Assembly (NCBI RefSeq): GCF_039969785.1
Contig: NZ_JBDVNC010000034.1
Coordinates: 1 to 64,000 of the forward strand
Length of the DNA stretch: 64,000 nt
Direction of reading: 5' to 3'
From: Shimia sp039969785
Lineage (GTDB): Bacteria > Pseudomonadota > Alphaproteobacteria > Rhodobacterales > Rhodobacteraceae
The notes beneath the pieces were generated by a model. That model did not search any database. It was not told the DNA's origin and saw only the letters and a list, made by a program, of their open reading frames with translations. Numbering within the stretch: the stretch's first letter is position 1; every line of letters starts with the position of its first letter. A program made the position numbers and the translations under genes. Below, one piece after another: positions 43,987 to 51,654 of this stretch.

Positions 43987-45105
43987 TCAGGCTTTCAGAG
44001 CCAAATTGGGCGACAGCACATCAAGGCCCAACGCTTTGCCCACCGCATAGTAGGTCAATTGACCGGCATGTACATTCAACCCGTTCAGCAAATGTGGATC
44101 ATCCTCGCACGCCTGACGCCAGCCCTTGTCCGCCAGTGCCAGCAAGAAGGGCAGGGTGGCATTGCCAAGCGCAATGGTCGATGTCCGGGCAACCGCGCCC
44201 GGCATGTTGGCGACGCAATAATGCATGATGCCGTCCACGTCATAGATCGGATCGCCGTGGGTGGTGGCTTTGGACGTTTCAAAACACCCGCCCTGATCGA
44301 TGGCCACATCCACAAGCGCGGCCCCCGGTTTCATGGTCGACAATTGTGCGCGGCTGACCAATTTGGGCGCGGCGGCGCCGGGGATCAGAACCGCACCGAT
44401 CACCATGTCAGCGGATTGCAACAATTCAGCGGTGTTGCCCGCCGAGGAATACCCGGTCTTGAACACGTTTCCAAAGACGTCGTCGAGATAGCGCATGCGC
44501 GGCAACGAGCGGTCCAGCACGGTCACATCCGCGCCCATGCCTGCCGCAATCCGGGCCGCGTGCGTGCCCACGACACCGCCACCAATAACCATGACCCTGG
44601 CCGGACCCACACCGGGAACACCGCCCATCAGAACGCCGCGGCCGCCATTGGCCTTTTGCAGGGTCCAGGCGCCGACCTGAGGCGCCAGACGCCCGGCCAC
44701 TTCGGACATAGGCGCCAGCAGCGGCAGCCCGCCCGCCGCGTCTGTAACGGTTTCATAAGCGATCGCCGTACAGCCCGACGCCAGAAGGTCATGGGTCTGG
44801 TCAGGGTCAGGCGCGAGGTGCAGGTAGGTGAACAGCAGCTGCCCTTCGCGCAGCATTTTACGCTCGACGGCCTGAGGCTCTTTGACCTTAACGATCATAT
44901 CAGCGGCGGCAAAAATTTCTTCGGCAGTTCCAATGATGGCAGCGCCTGCGGCGATGTAATCTTCATCGGTAAACCCGGACCCTATGCCCGCGCCGGACTG
45001 GATGATCACTTCGTGACCATGCGCGACGGCCTCTTGCGCAGCATTGGGGGTCATGCCAACGCGAAACTCCTGTGGTTTTATTTCTGTGGGGCAGCCGATT
45101 TTCAT
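43987..45105 (-). CDS. ald: Alanine dehydrogenase
   Basis: Ald interconverts L-alanine and pyruvate with NAD and ammonia. The 372-residue protein begins MKIGCPTEIKPQEFRVGMTP, with substrate-binding Lys in MIVKVKEPQ and catalytic His in FTYLHLAPD. The NAD site is VMVIGGGVVGTHAARIA. AGGAGA precedes ATG 45105. The gene is divergent from an Lrp/AsnC regulator across 138 bases with four TTCGAA motifs, the usual arrangement for alanine-responsive control. Confidence 0.96.
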   Translation of the reverse strand: MKIGCPTEIKPQEFRVGMTPNAAQEAVAHGHEVIIQSGAGIGSGFTDEDYIAAGAAIIGTAEEIFAAADMIVKVKEPQAVERKMLREGQLLFTYLHLAPDPDQTHDLLASGCTAIAYETVTDAAGGLPLLAPMSEVAGRLAPQVGAWTLQKANGGRGVLMGGVPGVGPARVMVIGGGVVGTHAARIAAGMGADVTVLDRSLPRMRYLDDVFGNVFKTGYSSAGNTAELLQSADMVIGAVLIPGAAAPKLVSRAQLSTMKPGAALVDVAIDQGGCFETSKATTHGDPIYDVDGIMHYCVANMPGAVARTSTIALGNATLPFLLALADKGWRQACEDDPHLLNGLNVHAGQLTYYAVGKALGLDVLSPNLALKA

Positions 45106-45150
45106 GTCGCTCTCCTGTTGGCGGATGTCCCTTTAGTCTGCGCTGCGCGT

Positions 45151-45222
45151 TTCGAAATGTGCTTGTTTTTTGTGCGGTTTGAAAACTGGTGTTTCGAAGA
45201 TTCTTCGAATAATGTGTTCGAA
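45151..45222. promoter_or_regulatory. Four TTCGAA motifs in the ald-lrp intergenic region
   Basis: TTCGAA occurs at 45151, 45193, 45204 and 45217. The spacings of 42, 11 and 13 bases place the sites near the same helix face. Lrp/AsnC proteins bind such arrays as multimers, so I infer control of both ald and the regulator itself. Confidence 0.65.
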
Positions 45223-45243
45223 ACTGCAAGGACCCCCGAACAT

Positions 45244-45702
45244 ATGTCTCTTGATCAAACGGATCACCGGATTCTCAGAGCCCTTCAAAAGCAAGGACGC
45301 ATTTCAAACGCTGAGCTTGCCGAGCGGGTTAATCTGTCGGCATCTGCCTGTCATCGCCGGGTGCACCGGTTAGAAAAAGATGGCTATGTGCGCGACTATG
45401 TGGCGTTGCTTGATCCGCGAAAAATGAACTTGCCGACCACGGTTTTTGTCGAAATCACCCTGTCTGGTCAGGCGGACGAAGTGCTTGACGCGTTTGAAAA
45501 GGCCGTGTCCCGGGTGCCGCATGTTCTGGAATGCCATCTGATGGCGGGCACGGCGGATTACGTTCTCAAGGTTGTTGCCGAAGACACCGAAGATTTCGCC
45601 CGCATCCACCGTCAGCATCTGGCACGCTTGCCCGGGGTGGCGCAAATGCAAAGCTCTTTTGCCCTGCGCACGGTTTTCAAAACAACGGCGCTGCCGGTCT
45701 GA
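45244..45702 (+). CDS. Lrp/AsnC-family regulator (likely of ald)
   Basis: A 152-residue feast/famine regulator. The N-terminal helix-turn-helix has LDQTDHRILRALQKQGRISN, AELAERVNLSASACHRRVHR and LEKDGYVRDY. The C-terminal RAM/ACT-like domain has ECHLMAGTADYVLKVVAED, whose GxxDY motif forms the amino-acid site. The reading frame extends back to 43963, but that part is antisense to ald. ATG 45244 follows AAGGACC at weak spacing. The GMC oxidoreductase gene follows closely. Confidence 0.93.
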   Translation: MSLDQTDHRILRALQKQGRISNAELAERVNLSASACHRRVHRLEKDGYVRDYVALLDPRKMNLPTTVFVEITLSGQADEVLDAFEKAVSRVPHVLECHLMAGTADYVLKVVAEDTEDFARIHRQHLARLPGVAQMQSSFALRTVFKTTALPV

Positions 45703-45718
45703 GTGTTGGAGAATAACG

Positions 45719-47302
45719 ATGGATTGGGATCATATTGTTGTGGGCGCAGGCAGCGCGGGGTGTGTGGTGGCCAGCCGTTTGGCCAAAGCCGGGCGCAAGG
45801 TGTTGTTGCTCGAGGCCGGGGGCCGGGACAATTACCACTGGATCCATATCCCGATGGGATATCTGTATTGCATTGGCAATCCGCGCACCGACTGGATGTA
45901 CAAAACCGCGGCTGACGCCGGGTTGAATGGCCGGTCATTGTTGTACCCGCGTGGCAAGGTGCTGGGTGGGTGTTCGTCGATCAATGGTATGCTTTATCTG
46001 CGCGGGCAGGCCGCCGACTATGATGGCTGGCGTCAAATGGGCAATCCCGGCTGGGCGTGGGACGATGTGTTGCCACTGTTCAAAGATGTCGAAGATTACA
46101 TGGACGGCCCATCGGACATGCACGGCACGGGCGGTGAATGGCGTGTAGACAATCAGCGTTTGCATTGGGACGTGCTGGACCACTGGATGGCCGCCGCCGA
46201 GGCTGCGGGCATTCCGCGCACCGATGATTTCAACACTGGCACCAACGAAGGTGTCGGCTATTTCAAGGTCAACCAAAAGGACGGCTGGCGTCTGAACACA
46301 TCCAAGGCGTTTTTACGCCCTGCGCGAGACGCCAAACTCAAGGTCGAAGTGCACGCGCTGACCGAACGGTTGCTGATCGAAGACGGACGTGTGGTGGGGG
46401 TCGCGTACCGCCAGAACGGCACGCTGAAACAGGCGCGATGCGGAGGCGATGTGGTGCTCAGCGCAGGGGCGGTGAACTCGCCTCAGATCCTGCAGCTTTC
46501 GGGCATCGGCCCGGGGGATGTTCTGCAAAAGCATGGGGTAGATTTGCGCCGCGAGATACCGCAGATCGGGGCCAACCTTCAGGACCATCTGCAATTGCGC
46601 TGCGCATGGAAGCTGGACGGCGCCAAAACACTGAACACGATGGCAAACTCGCTGATCGGCAAGGCAAAGATCGGGCTGGAATATCTGATGACCCGCTCTG
46701 GTCCGATGTCGATGTCCCCCAGCCAGCTTGGCGCCTTTACCAAATCGCGCCCCGATCTGGAAACGCCTGACCTTGAATATCACGTCCAGCCCCTGACGCT
46801 TGAGGCGTTTGGCCAGCCGCTGCATGATTTCCCGGCGATGACAGCCAGCGTATGTAACCTGCGTCCGGAAAGCCGGGGGCATGTGCATATCACGTCGCCC
46901 AACCCCGGTGATGCGCCTGAGATTGTGCCCAATTATCTGTCGACCGAAGGCGATCGTGCGGTGGCGGTGGCCTCTCTCAGACAGGCCCGCACAATTATGG
47001 CGCAGGCGCCCATGGCGCGTTACAGCCCCGAGGAAATGAAGCCCGGGATCACGGCACAGGATGACGCCGCTCTGGCGCGTGCGGCCGGGGACATTGGCAC
47101 AACGATCTTTCACCCTGTCGGCACCATCCGTATGGGGGCAGACGACGCTGCCCCGCTGGATGCGCAGCTGCGGATGAAGGGGATTGGCGGATTGCGCGTC
47201 GCGGATGCGTCAATCATGCCAACCATCACCAGCGGGAACACCAATTCGCCGACCATCATGATCGGCGAAAAGGCAGCCCGGATGATGTTGCAAGAGGCGT
47301 GA
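45719..47302 (+). CDS. GMC-family FAD oxidoreductase (choline dehydrogenase-like)
   Basis: A 527-residue flavoprotein. The FAD-binding motif VVGAGSAGCVVASRL is at the N-terminus, the GMC signature follows (PRGKVLGGCSSINGMLYLRG), and the active-site His lies in FHPVGTIRMG with Asn in NTNSPTIMIG. It oxidises a primary alcohol or polyol; choline is only one option and no betaine genes are near. GGAGAA lies before ATG 45719, and the Lrp-type gene ends 16 bases upstream, so they may be co-transcribed. It abuts the convergent transferase gene with no gap. Confidence 0.92.
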   Translation: MDWDHIVVGAGSAGCVVASRLAKAGRKVLLLEAGGRDNYHWIHIPMGYLYCIGNPRTDWMYKTAADAGLNGRSLLYPRGKVLGGCSSINGMLYLRGQAADYDGWRQMGNPGWAWDDVLPLFKDVEDYMDGPSDMHGTGGEWRVDNQRLHWDVLDHWMAAAEAAGIPRTDDFNTGTNEGVGYFKVNQKDGWRLNTSKAFLRPARDAKLKVEVHALTERLLIEDGRVVGVAYRQNGTLKQARCGGDVVLSAGAVNSPQILQLSGIGPGDVLQKHGVDLRREIPQIGANLQDHLQLRCAWKLDGAKTLNTMANSLIGKAKIGLEYLMTRSGPMSMSPSQLGAFTKSRPDLETPDLEYHVQPLTLEAFGQPLHDFPAMTASVCNLRPESRGHVHITSPNPGDAPEIVPNYLSTEGDRAVAVASLRQARTIMAQAPMARYSPEEMKPGITAQDDAALARAAGDIGTTIFHPVGTIRMGADDAAPLDAQLRMKGIGGLRVADASIMPTITSGNTNSPTIMIGEKAARMMLQEA

Positions 47303-48178
47303 TTACGCCTCTTCTGCGGGTTCCAGCTTGTCTTGGGTCCGCGTGTCGAAATCGCTGGCCGAATGACGTTCGTGCAACTGGGTGTTCAATTCGCCAAAGG
47401 CGCGGTTGACCATGCGGCCACGCTGAACTGCAGGGCGGGCGTCAATCTCTTTGGCCCACCGCATCACGTTCTTAAAGCTTTCGACGTCAAGGAATTCGGC
47501 GGCGCTGTAAAGGCGTCCCAGAACCAGCTGTCCATACCATGACCAGATCGCGATATCAGCAATCGTGTAATTGTCGCCAACCATGAACCGGTTGTCGGCC
47601 AATTGCCGGTCCAGCACGTCAAGCTGTCGCTTGGTCTCCATCGCAAAACGGTTGATGGGGTATTCCCACTTTTCCGGCGCATAGGCGTAGAAATGACCAA
47701 ACCCGCCCCCAAGATAGGGTGCGCTGCCCATCTGCCAGAACAACCAGCTGAGCATTTCCGTGCGCTTGCCTGCATCGCTTGGCAAAAACGCGTTAAATGT
47801 TTCGGCCAGATGCAACAGGATGGCGCCGGATTCAAACACCCGTGTGGGCGTGTCGCCGCTGCGGTCCATCAGGGCGGGAATTTTTGAGTTTGGGTTCACA
47901 TCCACAAACCCCGACCCAAACTGATCGCCGTCACCAATCTTAATCAGCCACGCATCATATTCGGCACCGCTGTGGCCCGCTGCTAGCAACTCTTCCAGCA
48001 TGACCGTCACTTTCACGCCATTGGGCGTGGCCAGCGAATAAAGCTGATAGGGGTGTTCGCCCACAGGCAGGTCTTTGTCATGGGTTGGTCCGGCAATCGG
48101 ACGGTTGATGCTGGCAAACTGCCCGCCGCTTTCAGAGTCCCATGTCCAGACTTTCGGGGGGGTATAGGTATCGGTCAT
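47303..48178 (-). CDS. Glutathione-dependent disulfide-bond oxidoreductase (YghU-like)
   Basis: A 291-residue Nu-class glutathione transferase with the extra N-terminal arm of YghU: YTPPKVWTWDSESGGQFASI precedes the thioredoxin fold. Other marks are HPYQLYSLATPNGVKVTVML, NPNSKIPALMD and FESGAILLHLAE. YghU uses two glutathiones to reduce disulfides. It shares the general fold with the 40666-41364 protein but is longer at both ends. Ribosome binding site weak. The last residues are acidic and probably disordered. Confidence 0.92.
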   Translation of the reverse strand: MTDTYTPPKVWTWDSESGGQFASINRPIAGPTHDKDLPVGEHPYQLYSLATPNGVKVTVMLEELLAAGHSGAEYDAWLIKIGDGDQFGSGFVDVNPNSKIPALMDRSGDTPTRVFESGAILLHLAETFNAFLPSDAGKRTEMLSWLFWQMGSAPYLGGGFGHFYAYAPEKWEYPINRFAMETKRQLDVLDRQLADNRFMVGDNYTIADIAIWSWYGQLVLGRLYSAAEFLDVESFKNVMRWAKEIDARPAVQRGRMVNRAFGELNTQLHERHSASDFDTRTQDKLEPAEEA

Positions 48179-48187
48179 TATGCGCGC

Positions 48188-49309
48188 CTAGTTTGATTCC
48201 AATTGCTGTAACCTAGGCGCTTTATTTAGAATTTGCAGTGGCAAGTGAAAGGATTTTTCCGAGATCACACGAGCGTGTTCACCGGCAGATGTTTCCAAAG
48301 TGACAAGACAGGATGGGTTTGCCCGCCCTCTCAGCGTGGTTTCCCCCACGGCGCGCCAGCTGGTTGGGCCTGACACGGGCAGGTGCATGGCGCTCGTCTC
48401 ATCCGTCAAAAGACAGACGCTGTGTTGTTTGCAAGCTTCCTGCAAACGTTTGGCGCGATTGATGGTGTCGCCGATATAGACAACCTGCCGCTTTTCCCAT
48501 CCGCATTCCCCAACCGCCACAGGACCAGCCGCCACGCCAATTCTAAGTGTCGGGGCATGGCCAAAGCGCTGCATGTAATAAGGGCGTCGCGTTTCGAGGA
48601 TGCGCGTGATGTCTGACAAACACCGCACCACACGCGCATTGGCGCGCCGGTCCCGTTGCGCCCAGCTGATCACGACCTCGTCGCCAACATATGAATGCAC
48701 TTCGCCACCATGTCGCCGGATGGCCGGGTCAATGTCCAAAAACACACTGCTGATCATGTCCAGCGCGGCTGCGTCGCCCAGCTGTTCTGCAATGCTGGTC
48801 GATCCGACCATATCCGCCAGCACAAAAATCCGGTTTTCATGGGTTGGGCGGCTGTAGCGCCCCAACAGGAAATTCGTCAGCGTTCGGGCGCCGATCAGGC
48901 GGCGCGTGGCCAACATGACCTGCACCAGAAAGGCCATTGCCGCCGCCAGCATGAAATCGTTGGGCAGCCCGCGCTGCACCCAGACCAGATAGTTCTGGAG
49001 GTCGCGTATGAACACGATATGCGTGGTCGACAGCACCGTCAAAAGGATCAGCGTTGTGATCGCCACGCGGAGTGCCAGCGCCGGTCCAAACGCCATCTTG
49101 CGCAACCATTGTCCGATGACACCAGCGCTGACCCACATCTCAAGGCCTGCAACTGCAGATGCGACGATGATGCCCCGCACTGCGCCGCGCGGCATGGCTG
49201 CGATGCCATTTCCGCGATCCAGCAGCGTGTCGATCAACAACCCATACAACGCGCCAATCACGCCGCCCACAATGGCGATAAACAAAAATGCCTGGATGTT
49301 ACGTTTCAT
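48188..49309 (-). CDS. Membrane-bound class III cyclase-like protein
   Basis: A 373-residue protein with four to five N-terminal helices (about 5-150) and a C-terminal cyclase homology domain. The metal aspartates are in FVLADMVGST and SYVGDEVVISW, and the Asn/Arg pair in DTINRAKRL. The purine-selecting lysine position holds Ser, and the second selecting residue is not the usual Asp, so nucleotide preference is unclear. ATG 49309 begins MKRNIQAFLF, directly before the first helix; a frame to 49444 exists but would cross the rpsU terminator. Confidence 0.8.
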   Translation of the reverse strand: MKRNIQAFLFIAIVGGVIGALYGLLIDTLLDRGNGIAAMPRGAVRGIIVASAVAGLEMWVSAGVIGQWLRKMAFGPALALRVAITTLILLTVLSTTHIVFIRDLQNYLVWVQRGLPNDFMLAAAMAFLVQVMLATRRLIGARTLTNFLLGRYSRPTHENRIFVLADMVGSTSIAEQLGDAAALDMISSVFLDIDPAIRRHGGEVHSYVGDEVVISWAQRDRRANARVVRCLSDITRILETRRPYYMQRFGHAPTLRIGVAAGPVAVGECGWEKRQVVYIGDTINRAKRLQEACKQHSVCLLTDETSAMHLPVSGPTSWRAVGETTLRGRANPSCLVTLETSAGEHARVISEKSFHLPLQILNKAPRLQQLESN

Positions 49310-49399
49310 CTGGGTGCCATGGGTTCGCGTTTCAGTGGGTGTCGTGCACCTGATACGCAGTCCGCCTGAAATTCCGGCGCGAAATCTTTTGTGTGCCGT

Positions 49400-49438
49400 A
49401 AAAAATGACAAACCCCCGAGGGCAAAGCCACCGGGGGT
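49400..49438 (-). terminator. Terminator after rpsU
   Basis: On the minus strand ACCCCCG and CGGGGGT (at 49438-49432 and 49418-49412) form the stem, extended by imperfect pairs. TTTGTCATTTTTT follows. It begins 35 bases past the rpsU stop. Confidence 0.85.
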
Positions 49439-49473
49439 CGTCAATTCATGTGTCCAAAGCTGAAAAGTCGCTC

Positions 49474-49680
49474 TTAGAGCAAACCTTCACGCTGTGCTTT
49501 CTTACGCGCCAGTTTACGGGCACGGCGGATCGCTTCAGCTTTCTCGCGCGCTTTTTTCTCGGACGGCTTCTCGAAATGTTGCTTGAGCTTCATTTCACGA
49601 AAAACGCCTTCACGCTGCAGCTTTTTCTTCAGGGCACGAAGCGCCTGATCGACATTGTTGTCACGAACACTAACCTGCAT
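49474..49680 (-). CDS. rpsU: 30S ribosomal protein S21
   Basis: A 68-residue S21 of the small subunit, which aids initiation at the 3' end of 16S rRNA. It begins MQVSVRDNNVDQALRALKKK and has the family core KLQREGVFREMKL, followed by a basic Ala/Arg/Lys-rich helix. AAGGTGG precedes the ATG. It is divergent from the COQ9 gene and has its own terminator. Confidence 0.97.
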   Translation of the reverse strand: MQVSVRDNNVDQALRALKKKLQREGVFREMKLKQHFEKPSEKKAREKAEAIRRARKLARKKAQREGLL

Positions 49681-49788
49681 GTGGTTTTCACCACCTTTCT
49701 AGATAGAGTTGCAATGATTTGCAGGAACCCGCGCTATAGCAAAGCCCGGTGCAAGTGTCTAGTATGCGCCGTACAAAGGAGTTCCCAC

Positions 49789-50481
49789 ATGAGCCAGGCC
49801 CCGCGCGACGATCTGAAAACCCGTCTTCTGGACGCAGCCGCGTTGCATGTGCCCTTTGATGGCTGGTCTGAAACGACATTTGAGGCCGCCGTGGCTGAAT
49901 GTGATGTTGATCCGGTTGTGGCGCATGCCCTGTTTCCACGCGGTGCTGTTGATCTGGCTGTGGCCTTTCACAAACAGGGCGATTCGCTGATGAGCGCGCA
50001 ACTGGCAGCTCAGGATTTGTCAGAGATGAAAATCCGCGAGAAAATCACACATGCGGTGCGCGTGCGGTTGGAAATTTGTCCGGACCGCGAGGTCGTGCGC
50101 CGCGGATCAACGCTGTTTGCATTGCCAAAATACGCCCCCACCGGTGCCGAGCTGATCTGGGGCACGGCAGATGCGATCTGGACCGCCATTGGCGACACAT
50201 CCGAAGATGTGAACTGGTACACCAAACGCGCGACGCTCAGCGGTGTGTACGGTGCTACTGTGCTCTATTGGCTGGGCGATGACAGCGAAGGACACGAGGC
50301 GACTTGGGCCTTTCTGGACCGTCGCATTGAAAACGTCATGCAGTTCGAAAAGGTCAAGGCGCAGATGCGCAATGGGCCGCTGGGCAAACTGATGTCCGGC
50401 CCGCTTCAGGCCATGGGCCGCATACGCGCGCCATCTCCGATGCGCGATATGCCCGGACAATGGCGCCGCCCCAACACCTGA
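49789..50481 (+). CDS. COQ9 family protein (ubiquinone biosynthesis)
   Basis: A 230-residue member of the COQ9 family, TetR-fold proteins that bind lipid and present ubiquinone precursors to Coq7-type hydroxylases. It shows RLLDAAALHVPFDGWSETTF, then HALFPRGAVDLAVAFHKQGD, and the C-terminal DVNWYTKRATLSGVYGATVL, with FLDRRIENVMQFEKVKAQ as a lipid-facing helix. The true start is ATG 49789 after AAAGGAG; the frame from 49405 is antisense to rpsU. No other ubiquinone gene is adjacent. Confidence 0.92.
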   Translation: MSQAPRDDLKTRLLDAAALHVPFDGWSETTFEAAVAECDVDPVVAHALFPRGAVDLAVAFHKQGDSLMSAQLAAQDLSEMKIREKITHAVRVRLEICPDREVVRRGSTLFALPKYAPTGAELIWGTADAIWTAIGDTSEDVNWYTKRATLSGVYGATVLYWLGDDSEGHEATWAFLDRRIENVMQFEKVKAQMRNGPLGKLMSGPLQAMGRIRAPSPMRDMPGQWRRPNT

Positions 50482-50537
50482 CCCGGCCTTCGCCGATTCC
50501 CCTTGCCAGCTTGGCCTTGCCCGCATAAAACCCGCCT

Positions 50538-50630
50538 TACCTCGGGGTGCTCTGTCATGTGGACAGAGCTGAGATAGCATGATGCGAACCCGTAGAACCT
50601 GAACCGGTTAAGACCGGCGGAGGGAAGGTA
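50538..50630 (+). ncRNA. TPP riboswitch (THI element)
   Basis: The thiamine pyrophosphate aptamer core is clear: CGGGGTGC, then GCTGAGAT (starting 50569), ACCCGTAGAACCTGA (50589-50603) and GGAGGGAAGGT. Helix P1 pairs TACCT (50538-50542) with AGGTA (50626-50630). It precedes thiB. Downstream, CTCCT (50639-50643) can pair with the thiB ribosome binding site AGGAG (50666-50670) or with GGAG (50619-50622), a plausible switch acting on translation. Confidence 0.95.
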
Positions 50631-50676
50631 TGGACATGCTCCTACTTGCTCCGCCCGTCGCAATAAGGAGGATACC

Positions 50677-51654
50677 ATGAAGTATCTGAGCATTGCCGCG
50701 GGACTGTTTGCTGCCACCACTGCTGTGGCTGACACTCCAGTTCTTACTGTTTACACCTATGACAGCTTTGTGTCTGACTGGGGTCCCGGTCCGGCTGTGG
50801 AAAAGGCATTTGAAGAAACCTGCGCCTGTGATCTGAAATTTGTAGGCGCTGACGATGGCGCGGCGCTGTTGGCCCGTGTCAAGCTGGAAGGCGCACGCAC
50901 GGATGCCGACATCGTGCTGGGGCTGGACACCAACCTGACCGCCGCCGCCCGCGAAACCGGGCTGTTTGCCGATCACGCGGTTTCGGCAAACTATGCCTTT
51001 CCATTGGGTTGGAACGACGCTCAGTTTGTGCCGTTTGACTGGGGTATCTTTGCGTTTGTCAAAAATGCTGACCTTGACGCTCCAACCGATTTCAAAGCGC
51101 TGGGCGCGTCTGATCTGAAAATCGTCATTCAGGATCCCCGGTCGTCGACACCGGGTCTGGGCCTGCTGATGTGGGTCAAAACCGCCTATGGCGACGAAGC
51201 TCAGAGCGTCTGGGAAGGGCTGGCCGACAATATCGTGACCGTGACCAAAGGCTGGTCGGAATCCTATGGCATGTTCATCGAAGGCGAAGCTGACATGGTG
51301 CTCAGCTACACAACTTCACCGGCCTACCACCTGATCGCCGAAGAAGACGCCTCCAAGGATGCGGTCAAATTCAGCGAAGGTCACTATATGCAGATCGAAG
51401 TGGCCGGAAAGCTGAAATCGACCGATCAGGATGCACTGGCGGATCAGTTCCTTGCATTCATGGTCTCTGACGCGTTCCAGTCGATCATCCCGACAACCAA
51501 CTGGATGTACCCGGCGGTCACACCAGCCGACGGCCTGCCCAAAGGGTTTGAGACATTGGTTGTGCCCGACAAGGGTCTTTTGGTGGCGTCCGACAAGGTG
51601 CCCGCGCTGCGCGAAGAAGCACTGGCCGAATGGCTTACCGCGCTGTCGCAATAA
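50677..51654 (+). CDS. thiB: Thiamine ABC transporter substrate-binding protein
   Basis: The periplasmic receptor of the thiamine/TPP importer, 325 residues. The signal peptide MKYLSIAAGLFAATTAVA is followed by TPVLTVYTYDSFVSDWGPGP. Ligand-site blocks are FDWGIFAFV, QDPRSSTPGLGLLMWV and SYTTSPAYH. AAGGAGG lies seven bases before the ATG and is the likely target of the riboswitch. thiP overlaps its end by 25 bases. Confidence 0.95.
   Translation: MKYLSIAAGLFAATTAVADTPVLTVYTYDSFVSDWGPGPAVEKAFEETCACDLKFVGADDGAALLARVKLEGARTDADIVLGLDTNLTAAARETGLFADHAVSANYAFPLGWNDAQFVPFDWGIFAFVKNADLDAPTDFKALGASDLKIVIQDPRSSTPGLGLLMWVKTAYGDEAQSVWEGLADNIVTVTKGWSESYGMFIEGEADMVLSYTTSPAYHLIAEEDASKDAVKFSEGHYMQIEVAGKLKSTDQDALADQFLAFMVSDAFQSIIPTTNWMYPAVTPADGLPKGFETLVVPDKGLLVASDKVPALREEALAEWLTALSQ

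Noticed and set aside
43963..45243. Long N-terminal extension of the Lrp-type regulator (plus strand)
   Set aside because: It is antisense to ald and lacks Lrp features; the helix-turn-helix starts directly after ATG 45244.
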